64,000 bases of DNA, taken from positions 2,889,001 through 2,953,000 of the forward strand of contig NZ_BNBE01000001.1 of NCBI RefSeq assembly GCF_014654895.1. Reading direction: 5' to 3'. The DNA is from Streptomyces filamentosus (lineage in GTDB: Bacteria; Actinomycetota; Actinomycetes; Streptomycetales; Streptomycetaceae). The translations under genes were made by a program, and so were the position numbers. This document shows, in pieces, positions 1-8,147 of the stretch. A model generated the notes under the pieces. The model did no database searches. It was not told where the DNA came from and worked only from the letters and a program-made list of their open reading frames with translations. The stretch's first letter is position 1. Every line of letters begins with the position of its first letter.

Positions 1-71
1 AGCCGATTTCCCGGGCCGGGAGCATCCGCCCGGTCGGCGTCGGTGACCCCACCTCGCGGCACGTCCCCCCG

Positions 72-1277
72 TCACCCGCGCCACTCGACCAGGAGGAGCG
101 TGGCGTCGTCCGAAGTGGCCTCGCCACGTGCCCGCTTGAGGGTGTGGGACAGGTCCCGCGCCACCGCGTGCACCTCCCGGTCCGCCCTGTCCATCTGATT
201 CACCCAGTTGATCAGCTGGTCCTCGCCGAACTCCTCCTGTCCGCTCTCGTGTTCCTCGATCAGGCCGTCGGTGAAGCAGAGGATCCGGTCCCCGGGATCG
301 AGCGCCACCTCGCTGACCTGCGGCTGGTCACCGCCGAAGCCGACGGGGAGGGTGGTGGGGCTGTCGAGGCGGCGTACGACGCGGTGGTGGCGGATCAGCA
401 TGGGGGCGGGGTGCCCGGCGTTGACCCACTGGAGGCGGCCGGTGCCGGTGTCGAGCCGCAGCATCTGGGCGGTGACGAAGTGGTCGGGGGCGAACTGCTC
501 GGCGACGGCCCGGTCCATGAAGAGGTAGATCTCGGAGAGTTCGACGCTGGTGCGGCGGGCGTGCCGGTAGGCCCCGATGGTGACGGTCGCCATGGTCGCC
601 GCGTCCAGGCCGTGGCCCATGGCGTCGATCACGGCGAGGTGGAGGACGTCGCCGTTCAGGGCGTAGTCGAAGCTGTCGCCGGCCACGTCGTAGGCGGGTT
701 CCAGGACTCCCGCCACGGCGACGCGGGGCATCGTCATGGCCAGCGGTGGCAGGAGCGACCACTGGATCTCGGCGGCGACGCTCATCGCTTCGCCCCGGCG
801 GGTGCGGAAGAACAGGTCGGTGTAGCCGTTCTTGGTCCGGATGGTGTCGGCGGCCAGGGCGGAGAGCCTGCGCAGGAGGCGGCGGGCGTGGTCGTCGACC
901 GCGTCGAGGGTGACGGCCAGGACGCCGGCCTGGTCGCCGCCGTCGAGCAGCGGGACGTGGACCCGCACCCCCTCGACCACCGGCACCTCGACAGGACGCG
1001 AGGTGAGGAAGCAGTGACCGGCCGCCGAACCGTCGATGGGCACGGGATCGCCGTCCGCCAGTCCGTCCCCGGCGAGGGGGACCAGGCTCCGCTGCCCGTA
1101 GTCCTGGAGCAGGATCTGCGGGTCCCGGCCGCCGATCCGGGTGAGGACGTCGGCGAGGGCCGGCCCCACCCGATCGGGCGGCAGCGCGTGGGCGTGGTCC
1201 AGGAACCCGCCCAGCAGCACCTCTTCGAAGCTCTCCGAGCGGTCGGGGCCCCCGTCCTCGTGCGGTCCGACGGTCAT
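72..1277 (-). CDS. PP2C/SpoIIE-family serine phosphatase with GAF-like sensor domain
   Basis: A 401-residue cytoplasmic protein with no membrane segments. The N-terminal half (about residues 20-155) resembles a GAF sensor domain; the rest is a SpoIIE-type PP2C phosphatase with the metal-binding acidic motifs VAGDSFDY, VIDAMGHG and FTDGLIEEHE, and the NAGHPAP segment between them. Such proteins dephosphorylate anti-anti-sigma factors in partner-switching cascades, and Streptomyces has dozens of them. I chose the ATG at 1277 because GGAGG lies 8 bases upstream; a longer frame opens 33 bases earlier without a site. No kinase or anti-sigma partner gene is adjacent, so the target is unknown. Confidence 0.88.
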   Translation of the reverse strand: MTVGPHEDGGPDRSESFEEVLLGGFLDHAHALPPDRVGPALADVLTRIGGRDPQILLQDYGQRSLVPLAGDGLADGDPVPIDGSAAGHCFLTSRPVEVPVVEGVRVHVPLLDGGDQAGVLAVTLDAVDDHARRLLRRLSALAADTIRTKNGYTDLFFRTRRGEAMSVAAEIQWSLLPPLAMTMPRVAVAGVLEPAYDVAGDSFDYALNGDVLHLAVIDAMGHGLDAATMATVTIGAYRHARRTSVELSEIYLFMDRAVAEQFAPDHFVTAQMLRLDTGTGRLQWVNAGHPAPMLIRHHRVVRRLDSPTTLPVGFGGDQPQVSEVALDPGDRILCFTDGLIEEHESGQEEFGEDQLINWVNQMDRADREVHAVARDLSHTLKRARGEATSDDATLLLVEWRG

Positions 1278-1417
1278 CCGGGGGCCTCCAGGCGGGCAGC
1301 GGGGCAACACCCTGGTCCTGTGCCGACGGGCCGATCCCTCGGCAGCGCGGTGCGGCTTCCAGGATGCTCCGCGGCGGCCGGGGCCGCCACGCGCGCCCGA
1401 CGGGCCCGGTTGCCTGG

Positions 1418-1690
1418 TCAGGGTTCCTGGGAGTGGGGCCCGGTGCCGCTCGGGGGCCTGCTGGTGGCCAGCCAGGACCGGGCCGGTTCGGCGGTGTGGG
1501 CGGTGTCGACGGTGAGATGGAGGCGGGTGCCCCCGCCAGGGGCGGGGTAGCTGCGCTGCTCGTCACCGGCGAAGCAGTGACGGAGGACATCGGCCACCAT
1601 CCGGGCGGCGTCCGGGGTGGCGGCGACGATGCGGACTTCGGCGTATCCGGGCGGCGGCAGGGCTTCGGCTTCCGGCTCGTTGCGGTCCAA
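1418..1690 (-). CDS. Small conserved hypothetical protein, 90 aa
   Basis: A 90-residue frame with strong Streptomyces third-position GC bias and no signal peptide or membrane segment. The centre (GYAEVRIVAATPDAARMVADVL) reads like a small alpha/beta fold, followed by a TRLHLTVDTAH strand and a proline-rich tail. No function recognised. The start is a TTG at 1690, 12 bases after GGAAAGGA; an ATG a few bases earlier belongs to another frame. It lies upstream of, and on the same strand as, the SpoIIE phosphatase gene and could share its transcript. The start is uncertain, the frame fairly sure. Confidence 0.6.
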   Translation of the reverse strand: MDRNEPEAEALPPPGYAEVRIVAATPDAARMVADVLRHCFAGDEQRSYPAPGGGTRLHLTVDTAHTAEPARSWLATSRPPSGTGPHSQEP

Positions 1691-1916
1691 GGCGGCATCG
1701 TCCTTTCCCGTCGAAGGCCAGGCTGGTCGGGTCTCTGTACGTCCACGGTACGTCCGAAGGCCCGGCGCCGATCGGTTCCGAGGCGGGGAGCGGCGCGTCC
1801 GCGAGTCCCCCGGAGTACGGTGAAAGAACGGGGCCGCCGCCCCGCTCACCGGTTCGGCGTCCGCCGTAGCACCGGTCGGAGCGGCAGCGGACCACCCGTG
1901 GACGGGCGGACCGGCC

Positions 1917-2441
1917 ATGACCGACACAGGCATTCCCCACGCGCCCCCGCGCCTTCTGCCGGACGAGATCCACCGGGCCGTCGGACCGGGTATCGCACTG
2001 CTCCGACTGGAGACGACGGGGTCCCGGCAGAGCCTGCTCGACGGGGCCTGGTGGCCGCGTTCACGTGACGTGGAGCAAGAGCTCCCGCCGCTGATCACCG
2101 CCCTGACCGAACACCTCGGACCCCTTACCCGGGTAGGTCTGGACGCCTCGGCCTGGAACGCCATCCCGACCCGCCTGGTCGTCGACGACCGGGTCGTGCA
2201 CCTCGACTCCTTCCCCGTCGGCGACGACACCGTCCTGATCACCCGCGGCGACAACGACCACTTCTCCCTCATGGTCGTCCCGCCCACCACCACGCCCGAG
2301 GCCGCCCGCACGGCCATGGCCCGCGCCGTCCACACCGGCAACGCCACCCAGGCCGCCGAGATCCTCCTCGCCGAACTCCACCACGCCGCGGCCCCGTCGG
2401 TCGGCACCCCCCTGGAGAACGACGAAGCCCCAGGTCGCTGA
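1917..2441 (+). CDS. DUF5994 family protein
   Basis: A 174-residue soluble protein of the actinobacterial DUF5994 type, recognised by PPRLLPDEIHRAVGPGIALLRLE-like N-terminal residues, the DGAWWPRSRDVEQELPPL block and the DNDHFSLMVVPP strand. Function is not established. It is divergent from the small gene ending at 1690, sharing a 226-base intergenic region. Its last codons form one arm of a terminator hairpin (2422-2454), so coding and termination overlap, just before a tRNA gene on the opposite strand. Confidence 0.85.
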   Translation: MTDTGIPHAPPRLLPDEIHRAVGPGIALLRLETTGSRQSLLDGAWWPRSRDVEQELPPLITALTEHLGPLTRVGLDASAWNAIPTRLVVDDRVVHLDSFPVGDDTVLITRGDNDHFSLMVVPPTTTPEAARTAMARAVHTGNATQAAEILLAELHHAAAPSVGTPLENDEAPGR

Positions 2442-2454
2442 CCTGGGGCTTCGT
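2422..2454. terminator. Bidirectional terminator overlapping the DUF5994 stop codon
   Basis: A perfect 15-bp stem (ACGAAGCCCCAGGTC and its complement) with the 3-base loop GCT. The stop codon TGA (2439-2441) sits at the loop and start of the second arm. It separates the convergent DUF5994 and tRNA-Gly genes. No long T-run follows, as is usual in streptomycetes. Confidence 0.7.
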
Positions 2455-2459
2455 AGAAG

Positions 2460-2530
2460 AGCGGATGACGGGAATCGAACCCGCGCTATAAGCTTGGGAA
2501 GCTCATGTTCTACCATTAAACTACATCCGC
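2460..2530 (-). tRNA. tRNA-Gly (anticodon CCC)
   Basis: Folds as a full cloverleaf: 7-bp acceptor stem GCGGATG/CATCCGC, D stem GTTT/GAAC, anticodon stem TGAGC/GCTTA with loop TTCCCAA (anticodon CCC, reading GGG), 4-base variable loop, and T arm GCGGG-TTCGATT-CCCGT. The base at 2460 supplies the discriminator U. The CCA end is not encoded. The D stem and the last T-stem pair contain G-U wobbles. Confidence 0.95.
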
Positions 2531-2694
2531 ACAGCGGCCCTACGAGGCAACCGCATCGTTGCACACTGTACCCCATGTGCCACTCGGGGCGTGGACGGGT
2601 CCCTTTCGGTGGGGCGGAGTGGTGTGTGGAGGGTGTCCTCTTGATCCCCTAATGTGGCTGTCTCGTCCAGCATGTGTGTAGGGGAAGGGACTTG

Positions 2695-2868
2695 ATGGGT
2701 TCCGTGGATCGCACCGTCGTCCGCTGTGCCGAGGGGCACGTGTTCAGCACCGCGTCGTTTCCGCTTCAGCAGCTCGGGTCCGGGCGGATCGGGCCGGGGA
2801 GGCTTCTTCGGTGTCCGCGGTGCGCGCGGCTGAGGCATGCGGTGCCGGTGGAGGTTCAGCAGCGCTGA
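2695..2868 (+). CDS. Small zinc-ribbon-like protein upstream of dcd
   Basis: A 57-residue protein with two cysteine pairs resembling a zinc ribbon: RCAEGH near the N-terminus and RCPRCARL near residue 45. It could bind one zinc ion through Cys and His. I chose the ATG at 2695 because GGGGAAGGGA precedes it by 5 bases; an ATG 21 bases upstream lacks a site. The gene ends 72 bases before dcd. No function is known; zinc ribbons of this size often bind nucleic acid or serve as structural adaptors. Confidence 0.7.
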   Translation: MGSVDRTVVRCAEGHVFSTASFPLQQLGSGRIGPGRLLRCPRCARLRHAVPVEVQQR

Positions 2869-2940
2869 GCAGGGCGGACCGGGTGGGCGCGGACGTGGTC
2901 CCGATTGGGGAGGTCCGCGCCCTCTGCGTATCGTGGGGGC

Positions 2941-3516
2941 GTGCTTCTCTCAGACAAGGACATCCGGGCCGAGATCGATGCCGGGCGGGTGCGCATCGAC
3001 CCGTACGACGAATCCATGGTGCAGCCGTCCAGCATCGACGTGCGCCTCGACCGCTTCTTCCGGGTGTTCGAGAACCACCGCTACCCGCACATCGACCCCG
3101 CGATCGAGCAGCTCGACCTGACGCGCGAGGTGGAGCCCGAGGGCGACGAGGCGTTCATCCTGCATCCGGGCGAGTTCGTGCTCGCTTCGACGTACGAGGT
3201 CATCACCCTGCCGGACGACATCGCGTCGCGGCTGGAGGGGAAGAGCTCGCTGGGCCGCCTCGGGCTCGTCACGCACTCCACGGCCGGCTTCATCGACCCC
3301 GGTTTCTCGGGGCACGTGACGCTGGAGCTGTCGAACCTGGCGACCCTCCCCATCAAGCTCTGGCCCGGGATGAAGATCGGGCAGCTGTGCATGTTCCGGC
3401 TGAGCTCGCCCGCCGAGTTCCCGTACGGCAGCGAGCGGTACGGGTCCCGGTACCAGGGGCAGCGGGGGCCGACGGCGTCCCGCTCGTACATGAACTTCCA
3501 TCGGACCCAGGTGTGA
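2941..3516 (+). CDS. dcd: dCTP deaminase
   Basis: Converts dCTP to dUTP and ammonia, feeding dTMP synthesis. The 191-residue length is typical. Family motifs are visible: [10 protein letters not shown] at the N-terminus, [12 protein letters not shown] around residues 100-111 (nucleotide-binding Ser/Arg), the [20 protein letters not shown] block with the catalytic Glu, and the C-terminal [11 protein letters not shown] segment that closes over the triphosphate. The start is GTG at 2941, with no Shine-Dalgarno sequence but TATCGT at 2929-2934, 6 bases before it, indicating a leaderless mRNA. The phosphoribosyltransferase gene begins 13 bases downstream and is likely co-transcribed. Confidence 0.97.
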   Translation: MLLSDKDIRAEIDAGRVRIDPYDESMVQPSSIDVRLDRFFRVFENHRYPHIDPAIEQLDLTREVEPEGDEAFILHPGEFVLASTYEVITLPDDIASRLEGKSSLGRLGLVTHSTAGFIDPGFSGHVTLELSNLATLPIKLWPGMKIGQLCMFRLSSPAEFPYGSERYGSRYQGQRGPTASRSYMNFHRTQV

Positions 3517-3529
3517 GGCGGTAGCCGGC

Positions 3530-4027
3530 ATGAGTGAAGTACGCGAGAACCTGACGTACGAGGGCTTCGGGACGGCCGTCCGCGAGCTGGCGCAGACCAT
3601 CGCCGACGACGGGTACGAGCCCGACATCGTGCTCTCCATCGCGCGCGGCGGCGTGTTCGTGGCCGGCGGTCTGGCCTACGCGCTGGACTGCAAGAACATC
3701 CACCTGGTGAACGTGGAGTTCTACACCGGGGTCGGGACGACCCTGGAGATGCCGGTCATGCTGGCGCCCGTGCCGGACGCGATCGACTTCTCCGACAAGA
3801 AGGTCCTGATCACGGACGACGTCGCCGACACCGGCAAGACGCTGAAGCTGGTCCACGACTTCTGCAAGGACCACGTCGCCGAGGTCCGCTCCGCCGTCAT
3901 CTACGAGAAGTCCCACTCCCTCGTGAAGTGCGAGTACGTGTGGAAGAAGACCGACGAGTGGATCAACTTCCCCTGGTCGGTCGAGCCGCCCGTGGTGAAG
4001 CGCGAGGGGCAGGTCCTCGACGCCTGA
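3530..4027 (+). CDS. Purine/pyrimidine-type phosphoribosyltransferase
   Basis: A 165-residue type I phosphoribosyltransferase. The PRPP-binding loop VLITDDVADTGKT is near residues 103-115, and SIARGGVFVAGGLAY carries the pyrophosphate loop. Nucleotide salvage is the likely role, matching dcd immediately upstream, but the base (hypoxanthine/guanine or xanthine) cannot be told from sequence. Cytoplasmic; normal length for the short family. A 20-bp hairpin terminator follows 34 bases after the stop codon. Confidence 0.88.
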   Translation: MSEVRENLTYEGFGTAVRELAQTIADDGYEPDIVLSIARGGVFVAGGLAYALDCKNIHLVNVEFYTGVGTTLEMPVMLAPVPDAIDFSDKKVLITDDVADTGKTLKLVHDFCKDHVAEVRSAVIYEKSHSLVKCEYVWKKTDEWINFPWSVEPPVVKREGQVLDA

Positions 4028-4061
4028 GGCACGGTACGGCCGCTGTTTCTCCGGAGACGTC

Positions 4062-4105
4062 GGACATGCGGAAGGGCCCCCGTCCGGGGGCCCTTCCGCA
4101 TGTCC
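4062..4105. terminator. Strong bidirectional hairpin terminator
   Basis: A perfect 20-bp inverted repeat (arms begin GGACATGCGGAAGGG) with the tetraloop GTCC, between the convergent phosphoribosyltransferase and Yip1-family genes. No T-run on either side. Confidence 0.8.
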
Positions 4106-4123
4106 GGGCCGCTGTCGGTCCGT

Positions 4124-4996
4124 CTACAGCGTGCCCAGCTTGATCAGGCTCAGGAGGGCGGCCAGCTGGATGGCCGAGGCGCCCAGTGCCTTGGGCCAGG
4201 GGAGGTCGTGGGAGCGGCCGACCATGAGGGTGAGGAGGGCGCCGGCGGCGAGCCAGGTGGCCCAGCCGATGACCTGCACCAGGCCGTTCTCGCCGCCCAG
4301 GAAGAGGGCGAAGAGCAGGCGGGGGGCGTCCGTCAGCGACATGATCAGCATGGAGAGGCCGACCGTGGGCTGCCAGGCGCCGTCGCCGCCGAGCTGGCGG
4401 GCGAGGGTGTGGGTGACCGCGCCGAGGATCAGGCCGCCGAGGACGAAGCCGACGCCGGTCATCAGGACGTACGGGATCGTGCTGGAGATCGTCGCGTTCA
4501 GCACCTCCTCGCGGGCCTGGTCGAAGCCGAAGATCGCCAGCAGGCCGTAGAGGAAGGTGACGACCAGCGCCGGGCCCCAGACCGCGTGGTCGCGCATCCG
4601 GAGGAAGGTGTCCGCCGGGCGGAGCACGATGCCGCTCAGGAGGGCCTTCCAGGGCAGGCGGGGGCCGACGGGGACGGGCGGGGCGGCCTGGTGGGCGCCC
4701 GCCTGGCCGTAGGGGTCGTCGACGCTGAACATCTGGGTGTGGCCCGGGTTGTTCGCCGCCGCGTGCTGCTGCGCGTGCGGGTCGCCGAAGTACTCGGGCT
4801 CGCCGTAGGGCTGCTGCTGCGGGTGTTGCGGCTGCTGCCGCCACTGCTGCTGCGGGTAGCCCTGAGGGGGCGCGTCGTACCCGTACGGCGCCTGCTGCGG
4901 TCGCTGCTGGTGCTGCGGTCGATGCTGTTGCGGTTGATGCTGCTGCGGGGGGCGGTTGTCCCGGCCGCGTCCGTTCCTGAATCCAGCCACGTCCAT
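4124..4996 (-). CDS. Yip1-domain membrane protein with Gln/Pro-rich N-terminus
   Basis: A 290-residue protein: residues 1-115 are a low-complexity Gln/Pro/His tail with runs such as PQQHQPQQHRP, then a Yip1-type domain with about five membrane segments (for example ALVVTFLYGLLAIFGF and VLMTGVGFVLGGLILGAV). LLSGIVLRPADTFLRMRD just before the first segment is typical of bacterial Yip1 proteins. Function in bacteria is unknown; membrane organisation has been proposed. It converges on the phosphoribosyltransferase gene and is divergent from the secreted protein at 5173. Confidence 0.82.
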   Translation of the reverse strand: MDVAGFRNGRGRDNRPPQQHQPQQHRPQHQQRPQQAPYGYDAPPQGYPQQQWRQQPQHPQQQPYGEPEYFGDPHAQQHAAANNPGHTQMFSVDDPYGQAGAHQAAPPVPVGPRLPWKALLSGIVLRPADTFLRMRDHAVWGPALVVTFLYGLLAIFGFDQAREEVLNATISSTIPYVLMTGVGFVLGGLILGAVTHTLARQLGGDGAWQPTVGLSMLIMSLTDAPRLLFALFLGGENGLVQVIGWATWLAAGALLTLMVGRSHDLPWPKALGASAIQLAALLSLIKLGTL

Positions 4997-5172
4997 GAAC
5001 GTACCCGCTTCCGCGGCGGCCCCGCGCCTTCGGTGCCGACCTGTGACATCCCCTAGGGGGTCACGGGGTCGCCGGACGGCCGTGCGGTCGCTGCTACAAA
5101 ACGGACTTATCGCCTCAATGTGCGGTCCGTGGCTTCGGTGGGGTCAGCAGCGAAACCCCTCTGGAGTTCTCC

Positions 5173-5667
5173 ATGCTTCCCAACTGCCGCACCCGTGTCC
5201 TGCGCACCGCCGCCGTCGCCACCGGCACCTCCGTCGCCCTCCTCCTCCCGGCCGCCGCCGCCTTCGCCGACGGTGCCTCCGCGGCCCCGGGGGCCGCCGT
5301 GCGCGACCAGGTCTCCGGCCGGCCGCCGGCCGACGGGTCCACCGCCCGGGTGCGGCAGACCGGGGAGGGCTCGTACCGCCTGAACGCGCAGATCAAGCTG
5401 CCCGACGGCAACGTCGCCACCTTCGCCGGGAACGTCAGGAACGGGCCCCGCGTCCAGGTGTCCCGGACGAACGACCGGCGGATCGCCACCGTCGACGCCG
5501 AGCACCTCGCCGCCCGGCACCGCGGCTGGACCTACGAGCTCGCCGTGCAGCCCGGCAAGCACCAGTACCGCTTCGTCGTCGTCGACCCCCCGAAGCAGGG
5601 CGGCAACAGCTGGGTCTACGACCTGAACGGCAGGCTCGTCGCGAAGCAGCACGCCCAGAAGCGGTGA
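5173..5667 (+). CDS. Small secreted protein
   Basis: A 164-residue protein with a clear Sec signal peptide: basic n-region (MLPNCRTRVLRT), hydrophobic core (AAVATGTSVALLLPAAAAF) and a cleavage site near AFA-DG. The mature part has YRLNAQIKLPDGNVATFAGNVRNG and GKHQYRFVVVDP strands, suggesting a small beta-rich extracellular domain. No cysteines in the mature part and no known domain. It is a single-gene unit ending in a 17-bp hairpin. Family unknown to me beyond similar Streptomyces hypothetical proteins. Confidence 0.8.
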   Translation: MLPNCRTRVLRTAAVATGTSVALLLPAAAAFADGASAAPGAAVRDQVSGRPPADGSTARVRQTGEGSYRLNAQIKLPDGNVATFAGNVRNGPRVQVSRTNDRRIATVDAEHLAARHRGWTYELAVQPGKHQYRFVVVDPPKQGGNSWVYDLNGRLVAKQHAQKR

Positions 5668-5682
5668 GGACGCGCACATGGA

Positions 5683-5717
5683 GAAGGGCCGCCCCCGTCC
5701 GACGGGGGCGGCCCTTC
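5683..5717. terminator. Bidirectional hairpin terminator
   Basis: Two 17-base arms (GAAGGGCCGCCCCCGTC and complement) meet with a single-base spacer, so the real loop opens to about 5-7 bases. It lies between the convergent secreted-protein and Fe-S oxidoreductase genes. Confidence 0.75.
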
Positions 5718-5726
5718 CTCATGGCC

Positions 5727-7985
5727 TTACGCGACCGGCTCCGGCTCCTCCGCCGGGGCCTCCGGCTCGGGGTCGACCGGGGTCTTCACCGAGTCGAGCA
5801 GCAGCTGGGCCACGTCCACGACCTGGAGCGACTCCTTGGCCTTGCCGTCGTTCTTCTTGCCGTTCACGGAGTCCGTGAGCATGACGAGGCAGAACGGGCA
5901 GGCGGTGGAGACGATGTCCGGGTTGAGGGACAGGGCCTCGTCGACGCGCTCGGTGTTGATGCGCTTGCCGATCCGCTCCTCCATCCACATCCGCGCGCCG
6001 CCGGCGCCGCAGCAGAAGCCGCGCTCCTTGTGGCGGTGCATCTCCTGCTGGCGCAGGCCCGGGACGGCCGACATGATCTCGCGCGGCGGCGTGTAGACCT
6101 TGTTGTGGCGGCCCAGGTAGCACGGGTCGTGGTAGGTGATGAGGCCGTCGACCGGGGTCACCGGGATCAGCCTGCCCTCGTCGATGAGGTGCTGGAGCAG
6201 CTGGGTGTGGTGGATGACCTCGTACTCGCCGCCGAGCTGCGGGTACTCGTTGGCGATGGTGTTGAAGCAGTGCGGGCAGGTCGAGACGATCTTCTTCGCC
6301 GACTTCGGCTTCTTCGTCTCCGGGTCGTCGTCGTCCTCGCCGAACGCCATGTTCAGCATGGCGACGTTCTCCTGGCCGAGCTGCTGGAACAGCGGCTCGT
6401 TGCCCAGACGGCGCGGGGAGTCACCCGTGCACTTCTCGTCGCCGCCCATGATCGCGAACTTGACGCCCGCGATGTGCAGCAGCTCCGCGAAGGCCTTGGT
6501 GGTCTTCTTGGCGCGGTCCTCCAGGGCGCCGGCGCAGCCGACCCAGTAGAGGTAGTCGACCTCGGACAGGTCCTCGACGTCCTTGCCGACGATCGGGACC
6601 TCGAAGTCGACCTCCTTGGTCCACTCGACGCGCTGCTTCTTGGCCAGGCCCCAGGGGTTGCCCTTCTTCTCCAGGTTCTTCAGCATCGTGCCGGCCTCCG
6701 ACGGGAAGGCGGACTCGATCATGACCTGGTAGCGGCGCATGTCGACGATGTGGTCGATGTGCTCGATGTCGACCGGGCACTGCTCGACGCAGGCGCCGCA
6801 GGTGGTGCAGGACCACAGGACGTCGGGGTCGATGACGCCGTTCTCCTCGGCGGTGCCGATGAGGGGGCGCTCGGCCTCGGCCAGGGCGGCCGCGGGGACG
6901 TCCTTGAGCTGCTCGGCGGTCGCCTTCTCGTTGCCCTCCATGTCCTTGCCGCCGCCCGCGAGCAGGTACGGCGCCTTGGCGTGCGCGTGGTCGCGCAGCG
7001 ACATGATGAGGAGCTTGGGGGAGAGCGGCTTGCCGGTGTTCCAGGCGGGGCACTGCGACTGGCAGCGGCCGCACTCGGTGCAGGTGGAGAAGTCGAGGAG
7101 GCCCTTCCAGGAGAACTGCTCGACCTGGGAGACGCCGTAGACGTCGTCCTCGCCCGGGTCCTCGAAGTCGATCGGCTTGCCGCCGGTCGTCATCGGCTGG
7201 AGCGCGCCGAGCGCGGTGGCGCCGTCGGCGTTGCGCTTGAACCAGATGTTCGGGAAGCCGAGGAAGCGGTGCCAGGCGACGCCCATGTTGGTGTTCAGCG
7301 AGACCACGATCATCCAGATGAACGAGGTGCTGATCTTCACCATGGCGGTGAAGTAGATGAGCGTCTGGAGGGTGGGGAGGGAGAGGCCCTTGAAGGCCAG
7401 GACGAGCGGGTACGAGGCGAAGTACGCGGCCTCGTAGTGCTCGACGTGGTGGATCGCGCCCTCCAGGCCGCGCAGCACGTAGATCGCGAGGCCGATGGTG
7501 AGGATCACGTACTCGACGAAGTACGCCTGGCCGGCCTTGGAGCCGGCGAAGCGGGACTTGCGGCCGGCGCGGCCGGGGAGGCTCAGCAGGCGGATGACGA
7601 TCAGTACGGCGATGCCGAGGATCGTCATGACGCCGATGAACTCGATGTAGAGCTCGAACGGCAGGAAGCCGCCGATGATCGGCAGCGTCCAGTCGGCCTG
7701 GAAGAGCTGGCCGAACGCCTGCGCGAGGGTCGGCGGCAGGGTGAGGAAGCCGACGGCGACGAACCAGTGGGCGAAGCCCACGATGCCCCAGCGGTTCATC
7801 CGGGTGTGGCCCAGGAACTCCCGGACCAGGGTGACGCTGCGCTGGTAGGGGTTGTCCGTGCGGGCACCGGCCGGGACCGGCTGGCCCAGCTTGAAGTACT
7901 TGACGAACTGGCCGACGGCGCGAGCGAGCAGGGCAACGCCGACCACGGTCAGCGTCAGCGACACGATGATCGCGGCGAGTTGCAT
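5727..7985 (-). CDS. Membrane Fe-S oxidoreductase (EtfD/heterodisulfide-reductase-like)
   Basis: A 752-residue fusion. The N-terminal 270 residues hold about six membrane helices of the NarI/cytochrome-b-like type (for example GFAHWFVAVGFLTL). Two 4Fe-4S motifs follow: CTECGRCQSQCP near residue 301 and CTTCGACVEQCP near 390. The C-terminal half holds two CCG (HdrD-like) domains, with CPHC near 570 and CCGAGG near 655. The layout matches the mycobacterial EtfD class, which passes electrons from electron-transfer flavoprotein to menaquinone during fatty-acid oxidation; that role is inferred. GAGGAG precedes the ATG by 7 bases. No etfAB genes are adjacent, and the C-terminus is Pro/Glu-rich. Confidence 0.88.
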   Translation of the reverse strand: MQLAAIIVSLTLTVVGVALLARAVGQFVKYFKLGQPVPAGARTDNPYQRSVTLVREFLGHTRMNRWGIVGFAHWFVAVGFLTLPPTLAQAFGQLFQADWTLPIIGGFLPFELYIEFIGVMTILGIAVLIVIRLLSLPGRAGRKSRFAGSKAGQAYFVEYVILTIGLAIYVLRGLEGAIHHVEHYEAAYFASYPLVLAFKGLSLPTLQTLIYFTAMVKISTSFIWMIVVSLNTNMGVAWHRFLGFPNIWFKRNADGATALGALQPMTTGGKPIDFEDPGEDDVYGVSQVEQFSWKGLLDFSTCTECGRCQSQCPAWNTGKPLSPKLLIMSLRDHAHAKAPYLLAGGGKDMEGNEKATAEQLKDVPAAALAEAERPLIGTAEENGVIDPDVLWSCTTCGACVEQCPVDIEHIDHIVDMRRYQVMIESAFPSEAGTMLKNLEKKGNPWGLAKKQRVEWTKEVDFEVPIVGKDVEDLSEVDYLYWVGCAGALEDRAKKTTKAFAELLHIAGVKFAIMGGDEKCTGDSPRRLGNEPLFQQLGQENVAMLNMAFGEDDDDPETKKPKSAKKIVSTCPHCFNTIANEYPQLGGEYEVIHHTQLLQHLIDEGRLIPVTPVDGLITYHDPCYLGRHNKVYTPPREIMSAVPGLRQQEMHRHKERGFCCGAGGARMWMEERIGKRINTERVDEALSLNPDIVSTACPFCLVMLTDSVNGKKNDGKAKESLQVVDVAQLLLDSVKTPVDPEPEAPAEEPEPVA

Positions 7986-8147
7986 GACGGGCTCCTCGGG
8001 CGGGCCTGGGGCGCGGCGGGGGCGGCCTGTGCTCGCCTCGCCCTCACTCTCGCCCTGAGCCTACTAAGCGGTAACTTATTTAGTCCGTGCTGAGATTACC
8101 GTTTCCCGGCGCCGCGCTGTAGCGGGCCTCGCGGTGATCTGTGTCGC

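Noticed and set aside
4956..8093. A 1,045-codon open frame on the plus strand opposite the Fe-S oxidoreductase
   Set aside because: It is antisense to an obvious gene and its residues are Arg/Pro/Asp/Val/Leu-rich nonsense; the frame is open only because high GC content removes stop codons.
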